The position numbers were made by a program, and so were the translations under genes. From JBCBGF01 sp039820585 (lineage in GTDB: Bacteria; Pseudomonadota; Alphaproteobacteria; Rhodobacterales; Rhodobacteraceae): 64,000 bases of DNA. The stretch covers positions 21,039-85,038 of the forward strand of contig JBCBPV010000006.1 of NCBI GenBank assembly GCA_039820585.1, written 5' to 3'. Positions within the stretch are counted from its first letter, which is position 1, and each line of letters opens with the position of its first letter. Shown here one piece after another: positions 41,693 through 50,098 of this stretch. The notes under the pieces were generated by a model. The model had not been told where the DNA came from. It did no database searches and saw nothing but the letters and a program-made list of their open reading frames with translations.

Positions 41693-43063
41693 ATGAGCCT
41701 TGATGCCGTTCTCGCCAAAATCGACGCTGACCTGCCCGCCGCAACAGATCGGTTGCTGGAGCTGCTGAAGATCCCGTCCATTTCCACCGACCCCGCCTTT
41801 GACCAGGCCTGTAAGGAGGCCGCCGACTGGCTGGTCCGGGATCTGGCCGCGATCGGGATCGACGCGGCAAGCCATCCCACCCCCGGCAAGCCGATGGTTG
41901 TGGGCCATGGTGGCGAAGGGGGCCCGCATCTCATGTTCTACGGCCATTACGACGTTCAGCCAGTTGACCCATTGGACCTTTGGCACAGCGATCCCTTTGC
42001 ACCGGCGCTGGAAGACACTCCTGCGGGCAAGGTTATCCGGGGTCGCGGCAGCGCCGATGACAAGGGCCAGCTGATGACCTTTGTCGAGGCGTGCCGCGCC
42101 TGGGTCGCGGTGCACGGATCACTTCCCTGCCGCCTGACCATGTTCTTCGAGGGGGAAGAAGAATCAGGCTCCCCCTCGCTGATCCCGTTCCTGAAAGAAC
42201 ATGCTGAGACGCTGAAGGCCGATCTTTGCCTGATCTGCGACACCGGCATGTTCGACCCCCAGACACCGGCCATCACCACGATGCTGCGCGGGATGCTGGG
42301 TGAAGAGATTGTAATCACCGGCCCGGACAAGGACCTGCATTCGGGTATGTACGGCGGCCCCGCGATCAACCCGATCCGCGTTCTGTCGCGCATCATCGCC
42401 AGCCTGCATGACGACACCGGGCGGATCACAATTCCCGGTTTCTATGACGGGGTGCCAGAGCTCGGCGATGATCTGCGCGCGCAGTGGGAGGGTCTCGGTT
42501 TTGATGCCGAAGCGTTCCTGGGCGCAGTCGATCTCAACACACCGGCCGGCGAAGCGGGACGCAGCGTGCTCGAAATGGTCTGGTCACGGCCCACGTGCGA
42601 GGTCAACGGGATTTCGGGTGGCTACGAAGGCGACGGGTTCAAAACCGTGCTGCCGTCCAAAGCCAGCGCCAAGATCAGTTTTCGCCTGGTGGGCACGCAA
42701 GACCCTCTCGCCATTCGCAAATCGTTCCGCAAGATGGTCACCGACCAGCTGCCGCCCGACTGCAAGATCGCGTTCATCGACCACGGCGCCTCAGAGGCCA
42801 GCGTCATGCCAACGGACGCGCCCGCGTTTGAGCAGGCGCGCCAAGCGCTGTCCGACGAATGGCCCCGCCCGGCGGCGTTCATCGGCTCTGGCGGGTCGAT
42901 CCCGATCGCGGGGTACTTCCAGGATATCCTCGGCGTGGATTCGATGCTGATCGGCTTTGGTCGAGAGGATGACCAGATCCACAGCCCGAACGAGAAGTAT
43001 GATCTGGAAAGCTTCCACAAAGGCATCCGAAGCTGGGCGCGGGTGCTGGCGGCGATGACTTAA
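41693..43063 (+). CDS. M20 family dipeptidase (ArgE/DapE/CNDP-like)
   Basis: A 456-residue cytoplasmic metallopeptidase with two Zn/Mn sites. Ligands and catalytic residues are visible in GHYDVQPVDPLD, GRGSADDKGQLMTF (bridging Asp) and FFEGEEESGSPSL (catalytic Glu pair). LICDTGMFD and the closing HSPNEKYDLESFHKGI supply the remaining ligands. A dimerisation lid lies between. It resembles the carnosinase-like peptidase group acting on small peptides. Its stop overlaps that of the convergent alpha/beta hydrolase by 4 nt. The start ATG at 41693 has GAGGAG 8 nt upstream. Confidence 0.92.
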   Translation: MSLDAVLAKIDADLPAATDRLLELLKIPSISTDPAFDQACKEAADWLVRDLAAIGIDAASHPTPGKPMVVGHGGEGGPHLMFYGHYDVQPVDPLDLWHSDPFAPALEDTPAGKVIRGRGSADDKGQLMTFVEACRAWVAVHGSLPCRLTMFFEGEEESGSPSLIPFLKEHAETLKADLCLICDTGMFDPQTPAITTMLRGMLGEEIVITGPDKDLHSGMYGGPAINPIRVLSRIIASLHDDTGRITIPGFYDGVPELGDDLRAQWEGLGFDAEAFLGAVDLNTPAGEAGRSVLEMVWSRPTCEVNGISGGYEGDGFKTVLPSKASAKISFRLVGTQDPLAIRKSFRKMVTDQLPPDCKIAFIDHGASEASVMPTDAPAFEQARQALSDEWPRPAAFIGSGGSIPIAGYFQDILGVDSMLIGFGREDDQIHSPNEKYDLESFHKGIRSWARVLAAMT

Positions 43064-43947
43064 GCTACCTCGACACCCTCCAGAAACCCGGCAAGGGCGG
43101 TCGCGGTGGCATCCGGCGCGGTATCAACAAAGAAATGCCCGCCAGGGATCGTCTGCGCCTCCATTTGCGCGACCCTTGGCGACCATGTCTCTGCCACGTT
43201 GTAGCACCGGGCCATGACCCCGGTTGCGCCATAGAGGATGAGGGTGGGCATCTCCAAGACGCGCATTGCATCCACGGCATCTAGCGCGACATCCAACGTG
43301 GCCGCCGCCCGATAATCGGCACACATGCCCCGAATTGCGTCTGGCATGCGCCATGCGGTGCGGTAGGCGTCCAACTGGTCGGGGGCAAAGTCCGACAAAC
43401 GGCTTCCGCCCCACCCCAACAGACAGCTTTCGAAATACGCGTCCGCGTCCCTCCCGATCATCCGCTCGGGCAGACCGCCCGGTTGGGCGAGGAAGAACCA
43501 GTGGTAGTAGGCCAGCGCCACATCGCGGCGGATGTCGCCGAGCACGACATCGGTGGGGACGATATCCATCAGCGTCAGGCTGTGGACCACCTCGGGATGG
43601 TCAAGCGCCAGGCGATAGGCCACGCGCGCCCCGCGATCATGGCCCACAAGGTGAAACCGATCAAACCCCAGCGCGCGCATCAATCCGACCTGATCCGAAG
43701 CCATCGCGCGGAATGTATAGGGCGCGGCCTCCGCCCCTGGATCGGGCTTCGACGACGCCCCGTAGCCGCGCAGATCGGCGCAGACCACGGTGTAGACCTG
43801 TGCAAGGATTGGCGCGACGCGAGCCCAAAGCGCCTTGGTCTGCGGAAACCCGTGCAGGAGGAGCACAGGCGGACCAGACCCGGCCATGACATAGGCAATG
43901 TCGGCGTCGCGTACCGCTGCGTGCCCTTCGGTGAACTCTGAGAACAT
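43060..43947 (-). CDS. Alpha/beta hydrolase, haloacetate-dehalogenase-like
   Basis: A 295-residue alpha/beta hydrolase. The oxyanion motif is LLLHGFPQTKALWARVAP, followed by ADLRGYGASSKP. The nucleophile elbow is GHDRGARVAYRLALDHP, with Asp rather than Ser, as in fluoroacetate dehalogenase and epoxide hydrolases. PGGHFFVDTAPD holds the catalytic His near the end. Asp as nucleophile and the DRG-R-LDHP pattern favour a haloacid dehalogenase-like or epoxide hydrolase activity; the substrate is unknown. Start 43947 is preferred to 43983, which would add 12 unsupported residues. The gene is followed closely by the dipeptidase stop. Confidence 0.88.
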   Translation of the reverse strand: MFSEFTEGHAAVRDADIAYVMAGSGPPVLLLHGFPQTKALWARVAPILAQVYTVVCADLRGYGASSKPDPGAEAAPYTFRAMASDQVGLMRALGFDRFHLVGHDRGARVAYRLALDHPEVVHSLTLMDIVPTDVVLGDIRRDVALAYYHWFFLAQPGGLPERMIGRDADAYFESCLLGWGGSRLSDFAPDQLDAYRTAWRMPDAIRGMCADYRAAATLDVALDAVDAMRVLEMPTLILYGATGVMARCYNVAETWSPRVAQMEAQTIPGGHFFVDTAPDATATALAGFLEGVEVA

Positions 43948-43991
43948 GGGACAAGCGGTGCCTGCGCAAAGGTCGCGATGCAAGAAAAACG

Positions 43992-44068
43992 TGGCGCGGT
44001 TGACGGGGCTCGAACCCGCGACCCCCGGCGTGACAGGCCGGTACTCTAACCAACTGAGCTACAACCGC
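43992..44068 (-). tRNA. tRNA-Asp (anticodon GTC), distal copy
   Basis: A 77-nt tRNA with acceptor GCGGTTG/CAACCGC, discriminator G and encoded CCA. The anticodon loop CTGTCAC gives GTC. It is identical to the copy at 44102-44178, with a 33-bp spacer. Confidence 0.97.
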
Positions 44069-44101
44069 GCGCGACGCGGGGGCCATCTTTTGGGGCAGCG
44101 G

Positions 44102-44178
44102 TGGCGCGGTTGACGGGGCTCGAACCCGCGACCCCCGGCGTGACAGGCCGGTACTCTAACCAACTGAGCTACAACCGC
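44102..44178 (-). tRNA. tRNA-Asp (anticodon GTC), proximal copy
   Basis: The second identical copy of the same 77-nt tRNA (anticodon loop CTGTCAC). It is nearer the promoter at 44218-44246, so both are probably cut from one transcript. Confidence 0.97.
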
Positions 44179-44217
44179 TCACTGCCCGCCCGGAACATGG
44201 CCCCGAACGTGAAGGGC

Positions 44218-44246
44218 GTTCTAGGCGCACCCCCCCGTCCCGTCAA
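44218..44246 (-). promoter_or_regulatory. Sigma-70 promoter of the tandem tRNA-Asp genes
   Basis: On the minus strand TTGACG (44246-44241), then 17 bp, then TAGAAC (44223-44218). Transcription would begin near 44211, about 33 nt before the first tRNA. Confidence 0.65.
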
Positions 44247-44266
44247 GCGCGATTGCGGGGCTTTGG

Positions 44267-46111
44267 TCAGCGAAGCGCGCCTTGCGCCCGAAGCTCTTCG
44301 TACTTGGCCTCATCGAACCACCAGTAATCCTCACCCCGGTCATAGGGCGGCTTCGTCTCGGGTCGGCCGAACACATCCCAATAGGCCAGCCAATGCGCGC
44401 CCTTGGTCCATTGCGGCACCCATATATGCTTTGATCGCATCACCCGGTCCAGCGCGCGCACGCGGGTTTCCATGATCTCGCGCGTTTCGGCCGCCAACAC
44501 CGCGTCGATCATCTCGTCAATGACCGGATCGGCGAGGCCCGACAGATTGAATGACCCCGGTCGATCCGCCGACTGAGACCCGAAGAGCGTCTTCAGCTCT
44601 TGCCCCGGGCTCAGCGACAGGACGAACCGGCCAATCGCCATATCATAATCAAAGTCTTCCTGACGCTGCTGCATCTGCGCACTATCAATCCGAACCCACC
44701 GCGCGTCGATACCCGCGCTCCGCAGGTTTTCGACATAGGGCAGAGAGATCCTGTCAAAGCCAGGGCTGTCATCGACGATCTCAATCGTGAGAAGCTCGCC
44801 ATCCTCATTGCGGCGCATCCCGTCATCGCCGACGGTCCACCCTGCCTCATCCAGAAGCGCCGATGCTTGGCGCAAGGCGCCTCGGTCGAGGGTCCGGTTC
44901 CCGCTGATAAACGGCGAGACAGCGGGCTCTGTGAACACCGCGGGCTCCAACCGGTCGCGATATTGCTCAAGGAACGCGAGCTCGTCGCCTTCAGGAACAC
45001 CTTCTGCCTGCATCACCGAGTTTTCCCAGAAGCTATCGGTGCGCCCATAGAGGCCATAAAACAAAGTCTCATTCGTCCATTCGAAGTTGAACATCTTGCT
45101 GACGGCCTGGCGCACACGGATGTCCTGTAACTGCGGCTTGCGCAGGTTGAACCAGTATCCTTGGGCGCCGGACGGGCGATTGTCATCCAGCACGTCCTGG
45201 ACAACCCATCCCCTGTCGAGCGCCGGGAAATCATAGCCCGTGGCCCAGATCGCCGAAGTAAATTCCTCATGAAACAGATAGCCGCCCGATTTCAACGCCT
45301 CGAACGCGGCGGTGTTTTCGGCGAAGTATTCGTAGCGCATGCATTCGAAGTTCTCGCGCCCGACGTTCACCGGCAACTCCGCGCCCCAATAGTCGGGGTT
45401 GCGGCAATAGGTGACCGAACGGCCCGGATCGACGTCATCCACGACATAGAGCCCCGAGCCCACCGGCGGATCGAGGGTCGAGTCGGTGAATTCGACCGTT
45501 TCATAGTAGTGCTTCGGCAGGATCGGGAAGTTGCCAACCTCGGCAATCAGGTCGCGGGTCTGCGCGCCCTCGGCGAAGTTTACCTTGATCCGGTGTTCGC
45601 CCAAAATCTCTGTGCTTTCAACATCCTCGAACAAGATCTGGAACCGCGGAGACGCCTCAGTCTTGATCGCGTCGACGGTGTAGGCGATGTCTTCCGCGGT
45701 AATCGGGTGGCCGTCAGAGAACCGCGCCTCCGGGCGCATGTTGAAAATCACCCAAGCGCGGTCTGCGGGGAATTCAATGGTCTCGGCCACTTCGCCATAG
45801 TAGCTGTCAGGCTCATCCCAGGCGCGGACCAGCAGCCGGTCATAAAGGCGCAAAAGCCCCTGCGCGGGTTCACCTGCAAGGATGAAGAAGTTCAGGCTGT
45901 CGAATGTGCGCGAGGCGGCGGTGCCGCGAAAACTGATCGTGCCGCCGATCGGCGCGTCAGGGTTCACGTAGTCGAAATGGGGAAAGTCGGGGGGGTATTT
46001 CAGATCGCCGAAGCTGGAGATCCCGTGGCTGATCGTGATGTCATCTGCCGATGCGGGTGCGGCCACTGCCAATGCCACCGCTGCAACCCAGTTCATTCCC
46101 ATGCGCGCCAT
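44267..46111 (-). CDS. ABC-type peptide/oligopeptide substrate-binding protein (SBP family 5, YejA-like)
   Basis: A 614-residue periplasmic binding protein with a signal peptide (MARMGMNWVAAVALAVAAPA, cleavage near ASA). Family-5 landmarks are GGTISFRGTAASRTFDSLN, NMRPEARFSDGHPITAEDIA, VGSGLYVVDDVDPGRSVTYC and RVRQAVSKMFNFEWTN. It resembles YejA, the binding protein of the YejABEF importer. No permease or ATPase genes lie next to it, so its partners must be elsewhere or beyond this window. The start at 46111 has GGAGG about 6 nt upstream; the in-frame ATG at 46159 lacks such support. Confidence 0.92.
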   Translation of the reverse strand: MARMGMNWVAAVALAVAAPASADDITISHGISSFGDLKYPPDFPHFDYVNPDAPIGGTISFRGTAASRTFDSLNFFILAGEPAQGLLRLYDRLLVRAWDEPDSYYGEVAETIEFPADRAWVIFNMRPEARFSDGHPITAEDIAYTVDAIKTEASPRFQILFEDVESTEILGEHRIKVNFAEGAQTRDLIAEVGNFPILPKHYYETVEFTDSTLDPPVGSGLYVVDDVDPGRSVTYCRNPDYWGAELPVNVGRENFECMRYEYFAENTAAFEALKSGGYLFHEEFTSAIWATGYDFPALDRGWVVQDVLDDNRPSGAQGYWFNLRKPQLQDIRVRQAVSKMFNFEWTNETLFYGLYGRTDSFWENSVMQAEGVPEGDELAFLEQYRDRLEPAVFTEPAVSPFISGNRTLDRGALRQASALLDEAGWTVGDDGMRRNEDGELLTIEIVDDSPGFDRISLPYVENLRSAGIDARWVRIDSAQMQQRQEDFDYDMAIGRFVLSLSPGQELKTLFGSQSADRPGSFNLSGLADPVIDEMIDAVLAAETREIMETRVRALDRVMRSKHIWVPQWTKGAHWLAYWDVFGRPETKPPYDRGEDYWWFDEAKYEELRAQGALR

Positions 46112-46164
46112 GCGATACCTCCACTTGTTTGAAGCAAAACTAGCGCAAAACCCGCGCATCGCTA

Positions 46165-46200
46165 CACACGAGCGTGTGCAGGGCGCGATTGCGCGCGCCC
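46165..46200. repeat. Two adjacent hairpins between pirin and the YejA-like gene
   Basis: CACACG-AG-CGTGTG (46165-46178) and GGGCGCG-ATTGCG-CGCGCCC (46181-46200) are each perfect inverted repeats. They lie between the pirin 3' end and the binding-protein 5' end, both on the minus strand. No T-tract follows; a weak terminator or mRNA-processing site is possible. Confidence 0.4.
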
Positions 46201-46215
46201 TACCGCTGGTTTGGC

Positions 46216-47154
46216 CTACTTTTCGGGCAGCGGAATGAACTCTTGATCATCGCCCATGGGCAGGCTGAAACGCCCCTGCCCCCAATCTTCGCGCCGCCAG
46301 GCTTCCTTAGCCTCTTCAATCCGCTCTTTCGAGGAGGCGACGAAGTTCCACCAGATGTACCGCGGTCCTTCCAGCGTCTCACCGCCCAGCATCATCAGCC
46401 GCGCGCCGCGGTCGCCTGCGGTAAGCGAGATCCGATCGCCGGGGCGGAACACCATCATCTGGCCCGCCTCATAGGTATCGATCCCCACCATAACCGAGCC
46501 ATCGACAACATAAACACCGCGGTCTTCATGGTTGTCAGGCAACGGAATTTTGGCACCCGCCTCCAGCACCGCATCGGCATAGAACATCTCGGACGCCACC
46601 TCGACCGGCGCATGCTCGCCATACGCATCGCCCAGGATCAGGCGCACGCGCTTGCCCTCACCCTCGATAAACGGCAGGGCATCGACACCGGCATGCTGAA
46701 ATTCGGGCGGGCGGTCCTCATGGTCCTTGGGCAGCGCGACCCAGGTCTGGATTCCGAAGAATGGCATCGGCGCGCTTTGCGTCTCATCATCGGTGCGTTC
46801 GGAATGGGTGATCCCGTGCCCCGCCACCATCCAGTTCACCGCGCCGGGTTCGATCCATGCATCGGTCCCCAAACTATCGCGGTGATGCATGCGGCCAGAA
46901 TACAGGTAGCTGATCGTCGCCAGCCCGATATGGGGGTGTGGGCGCACGTCCAGCCCCTTGGTTGGCAGAAACTCTGCCGGGCCCATCTGGTCGAAAAAGA
47001 TGAACGGACCGACCATCTGGCGCTTGGGCGCGGGCAGCGCACGCCGCACCTCCATCGCACCCAGATCGCGGGCGCGGGGGATGATCAGGGTGTCAATCGC
47101 ATCAACGGCATCGCCGGTCGGGCAATCGGGGTCGAGGGCGGGGTTCCAGCTCAT
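46216..47154 (-). CDS. Pirin family protein
   Basis: A 312-residue bicupin. The iron-binding N-terminal cupin has DVRPHPHIGLATISYLYSG and RMHHRDSLG, the pirin His signature, with a third His in GHGITHSERTDDE. The second cupin follows after about residue 180. Pirins bind Fe and some show quercetinase activity; the physiological role here is unknown. It lies between the binding protein and the ABM-domain gene, on the opposite strand to the latter. Confidence 0.93.
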   Translation of the reverse strand: MSWNPALDPDCPTGDAVDAIDTLIIPRARDLGAMEVRRALPAPKRQMVGPFIFFDQMGPAEFLPTKGLDVRPHPHIGLATISYLYSGRMHHRDSLGTDAWIEPGAVNWMVAGHGITHSERTDDETQSAPMPFFGIQTWVALPKDHEDRPPEFQHAGVDALPFIEGEGKRVRLILGDAYGEHAPVEVASEMFYADAVLEAGAKIPLPDNHEDRGVYVVDGSVMVGIDTYEAGQMMVFRPGDRISLTAGDRGARLMMLGGETLEGPRYIWWNFVASSKERIEEAKEAWRREDWGQGRFSLPMGDDQEFIPLPEK

Positions 47155-47302
47155 ATCAGCCTCCTATCGTTGCGTTGATGTGCACATAACACCACTTCGC
47201 GCCCGCACTATTCTGGATTTTCGCACAGACCCTGTGACCCGCCGTCCCGACTTGACGCACGCGCGCCAGTGCCAGACAACCTGCCAAAAAGGAGGGGTGG
47301 TG

Positions 47303-47593
47303 ATGTTTGTGCTCGTTGTTGAGATTACGGTCAAACCCGGCGCGCTGGATCAGTTCCTGACGCTGATGTTCGCCAACGCCCGCACGTCGCGCAGTGATGA
47401 ACCGGGATGCCACCAGTTCGACGTGGCCCAGGACCGGGACGATCCGCATCAGATCCTGCTTTATGAGGTCTATGATAACGAGGCCGCGTTCCAGGCTCAC
47501 AAGGCAACGACGCACTACCACACGTTCGATAGCGCCGCCGCACCGCTGATGGCCGCGAAATCGGCGCGCGTCTATACCCGCCGCGATCCCTGA
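47303..47593 (+). CDS. ABM-domain (antibiotic biosynthesis monooxygenase-like) protein
   Basis: A 96-residue dimeric alpha+beta barrel protein of the ABM family. Typical features are VEITVKPGALDQFLTLMFAN, DEPGCHQFDVAQ, LLYEVYDNEAAFQAHKATTH and YHTF. Relatives include putative quinol monooxygenases (YgiN) and LsrG. It has no cofactor motif, so the reaction cannot be assigned. The start ATG at 47303 has AGGAGGGG immediately upstream. The phosphomannomutase gene follows after 22 bp and is probably co-transcribed. Confidence 0.88.
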   Translation: MFVLVVEITVKPGALDQFLTLMFANARTSRSDEPGCHQFDVAQDRDDPHQILLYEVYDNEAAFQAHKATTHYHTFDSAAAPLMAAKSARVYTRRDP

Positions 47594-47615
47594 CCCTGAT
47601 CAGACGAGGATACCC

Positions 47616-49007
47616 ATGCCCCCCAAATTCGGAACAAGCGGCCTGCGCGGTCTGGTGGTCGACCTGACCGATACGCTTTGCGCCGACTATGCGCAGGCGT
47701 TTCTGCAAGGGGTTGAGACGGATGGCACGGTTCTGATCGGGCGCGACCTGCGCGACAGCTCGCCCCGGATTGCGGCGGCTGTGGCGACAGGTGCTGCGCG
47801 CGCAGGGCTAAACGCGATTGACTGTGGCGTGCTGCCCACCCCGGCACTTGCGCTGGCGGCGACCACGCGGGGGACGGCGGCAATCATGGTGACGGGAAGC
47901 CATATTCCGGCGGATCGCAATGGGCTCAAGTTCTACACCCGCCACGGCGAGATTACGAAAGACGATGAGACATCGATTGCCAATGGCGTCGCCGCGCTTG
48001 CGACCCCGGCGGAGGGATCCGCCGCAATGAAGAAAGACACCACCGCGCTTGCTGCATTCACGGATCGCTACACGGCGTTCTTCGCGCCGGACGCGCTCGC
48101 TGGGTTGCGGATCGGTGTCTATGAGCACAGCTCAGCCGCACAAAGCTGTCTCGCACCGATCCTGACGGCCCTTGGCGCAGTTGCCGTGCCCCTTGGCCGT
48201 TCTGAGACATTCATCCCCGTAGACACCGAGGCGTTGGACCCCGACACCCAAGGCATGCTTGCGGGCTGGGCAGAGGAGCATAGTCTGGATGCGGTCGTGT
48301 CCACCGATGGCGATGCGGACCGTCCGATGCTGGCAAATGCCGCCGGGCGCGTGATCCCCGGCGACCGCTTGGGGCCATTGACTGCCAAGGCGCTGGGGGC
48401 AAACACGCTGGTCACGCCGGTTTCATCCAACACGTTGGCGGACCTGATCCCAGGCATGACCGTGCATCGCACCAAGATAGGCTCGCCTTATGTCATAGCC
48501 GGGATGGAGGCCGCGATGGCCGGCGGCGCGGGCGATGTGGTGGGGTATGAAGCGAATGGCGGCTTCCTGATCGGCTTCACCGCCACGCGCGATGGGCGCA
48601 GCCTTGCGCCTTTGATGACGCGCGATTGTATCTTGCCGATCCTGGCGCCCCTGAGCCTCGCCTGTTCCCAGGGCCTCAGCATCGCCGACTTGAATGCCAC
48701 CCTGCCCGCGCGCTTTACCGCAGCAGACCGCCTTGTGGGCGTAGAGACGGACAAATCCCGCACTTTGATCGAGGCGCTGTTCGCAGACACCGCCACGCAG
48801 ACGCGCCTGTTTGCACCCTACGGCCCCGTCACTCATGTTGACGATACCGACGGCTTTCGCGCCACGTTTGCCGATACGCTGATCATCCATCTGCGCCCCT
48901 CGGGCAATGCCCCGGAATGTCGGGTCTACGTGGAAGCAGGCGCCCAGACCCGGGCCGATACCGTGCTTGCGGACATGCTGGGCCGGGTCCAAACCGCGCT
49001 GGACTAG
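47616..49007 (+). CDS. Phosphomannomutase/phosphoglucomutase family enzyme
   Basis: A 463-residue alpha-D-phosphohexomutase. The catalytic Ser is in MVTGSHIPADRNGLKFYTRH (phosphoserine loop). The metal-binding loop is STDGDADRPML, the sugar-binding loop VGYEANGGFLIGF, and the phosphate-binding loop at the end is RPSGNAPECRVYVE. N-terminal FGTSGLRGLVVDLT is also diagnostic. It interconverts hexose 6- and 1-phosphates for nucleotide-sugar and surface-polysaccharide synthesis. Whether mannose or glucose is preferred cannot be told. It starts 22 bp after the ABM gene. Confidence 0.93.
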   Translation: MPPKFGTSGLRGLVVDLTDTLCADYAQAFLQGVETDGTVLIGRDLRDSSPRIAAAVATGAARAGLNAIDCGVLPTPALALAATTRGTAAIMVTGSHIPADRNGLKFYTRHGEITKDDETSIANGVAALATPAEGSAAMKKDTTALAAFTDRYTAFFAPDALAGLRIGVYEHSSAAQSCLAPILTALGAVAVPLGRSETFIPVDTEALDPDTQGMLAGWAEEHSLDAVVSTDGDADRPMLANAAGRVIPGDRLGPLTAKALGANTLVTPVSSNTLADLIPGMTVHRTKIGSPYVIAGMEAAMAGGAGDVVGYEANGGFLIGFTATRDGRSLAPLMTRDCILPILAPLSLACSQGLSIADLNATLPARFTAADRLVGVETDKSRTLIEALFADTATQTRLFAPYGPVTHVDDTDGFRATFADTLIIHLRPSGNAPECRVYVEAGAQTRADTVLADMLGRVQTALD

Positions 49008-49048
49008 GCCGCTACCGCCCAACAATCAGGCATTTGCCGCAATTTTTC

Positions 49049-49063
49049 TGCGAATGCTTCGCA
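49049..49063. promoter_or_regulatory. Fur-family-like operator 1 (metal ABC operon)
   Basis: A perfect 15-bp palindrome, TGCGAATGCTTCGCA, upstream of the -35. A near-copy lies exactly 30 bp further on. The form resembles Mur/Zur boxes of alphaproteobacteria; the regulator is inferred. Confidence 0.65.
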
Positions 49064-49069
49064 ACTGCG

Positions 49070-49098
49070 TTGACTTCTTGCGAATGCTTCTCAATATT
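49070..49098 (+). promoter_or_regulatory. Sigma-70 promoter of the metal ABC operon
   Basis: TTGACT (49070-49075), 17 bp, then AATATT (49093-49098); a TATTAT at 49095-49100 is the alternative -10 with a 19-bp spacer. Operator 2 lies between the two boxes. Confidence 0.6.
49079..49093. promoter_or_regulatory. Fur-family-like operator 2 (metal ABC operon)
   Basis: TGCGAATGCTTCTCA, one mismatch from the perfect palindrome at 49049. It sits between the -35 and -10, so a bound repressor would block RNA polymerase. The two centres are 30 bp apart, nearly three helical turns. Confidence 0.65.
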
Positions 49099-49138
49099 AT
49101 CCCAAGACTCCATAACACTGTGCTTTGCGAGGACACCC

Positions 49139-50098
49139 ATGACGCTGACCCGAAGATCTGTGTTTGCCGCCGCTGCCTTGGCCCTGTCGATTGCCTTGCC
49201 CGCCGGGCAGGCCGTGGCCGAGGAGAAGCTGACCATCGTCACCACCACCGGCATGATCGCCGACGCCGCCCGCCAGGTGGGCGGTGATCTGGTTGAGGTG
49301 CAGGCCCTGATGGGCCCCGGTGTCGACCCCCACGCCTATCGCCAAACCCGCACAGACATCGTGGCGCTTGCCCGTGCTGATCTGGTGCTATGGCATGGAC
49401 TTTATCTGGAAGCGCAGATGGAAGAGTTCCTGCGCGACCTGGAAGCCGAAACAACCGTGGTCGCCGTGGCAGAGGCACTGCCCGAAAACCTGCTTCTCGG
49501 CAATGAAGACTATGCCGACAAGTTCGACCCCCATGTCTGGATGAACCCTAACTTGTGGAGCCGGGTTGTTCTGACCGTGCGCGACACGCTGATCGACGCG
49601 AACCCGGAGGCTGAGGCCACCTTTCGTGCCAATGCGGACGCGCATTTGGCGGAGTTGGAGGACCTGGCGCGTTACACCACCCAAGTGCTCAGCTCGGTGC
49701 CCGCTGAAAGCCGCGTGTTGTTGTCAGCGCATGACGCGTTCAACTACTTCGGCTCGACCTACGGGTTCGAGGTGACGGGCATCCAGGGTATTTCCACTGA
49801 ATCCGAGGCCGGGTTGCAGCGGATCGGGGAACTCGTTGACATGCTGGTCGCCCGCGACATCCGCGCAGTCTTTGTCGAAAGCTCGGTCTCCGATCGCAAC
49901 GTGCGCGCGCTGATCGAAGGGGCTGCGGCACAGGGGCATGAAGTGACCATCGGCGGCACGCTGTTCTCTGACGCGATGGGTGCCGATGGCACCTATGAGG
50001 GCACCTATGTCGGCATGATCGACCACAATGCGACCACGATTGCTGGCGCGCTGGGTGGCGAGGTGCCAGACGCGGGCATGCAAGGATTGCTGAACTGA
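49139..50098 (+). CDS. Metal (Mn/Zn) ABC transporter substrate-binding protein, TroA/MntA type
   Basis: A 319-residue periplasmic cluster A-I binding protein with a signal peptide (MTLTRRSVFAAAALALSIAL, cleavage near VAE). Metal ligands lie in GVDPHAYRQTRTD, FDPHVWMNPNLW and SAHDAFNYFGSTYGFE, with the acidic ligand probably in ESSVSDRNV or the C-terminal MIDHNATTI region. It has no His-rich loop as in ZnuA, which favours Mn or mixed Mn/Zn uptake. It is the first gene of a four-gene operon (binding protein, ATPase, two permeases) behind a promoter with two Fur-family-like operators. The stop overlaps the ATPase start (TGATG). Confidence 0.93.
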   Translation: MTLTRRSVFAAAALALSIALPAGQAVAEEKLTIVTTTGMIADAARQVGGDLVEVQALMGPGVDPHAYRQTRTDIVALARADLVLWHGLYLEAQMEEFLRDLEAETTVVAVAEALPENLLLGNEDYADKFDPHVWMNPNLWSRVVLTVRDTLIDANPEAEATFRANADAHLAELEDLARYTTQVLSSVPAESRVLLSAHDAFNYFGSTYGFEVTGIQGISTESEAGLQRIGELVDMLVARDIRAVFVESSVSDRNVRALIEGAAAQGHEVTIGGTLFSDAMGADGTYEGTYVGMIDHNATTIAGALGGEVPDAGMQGLLN

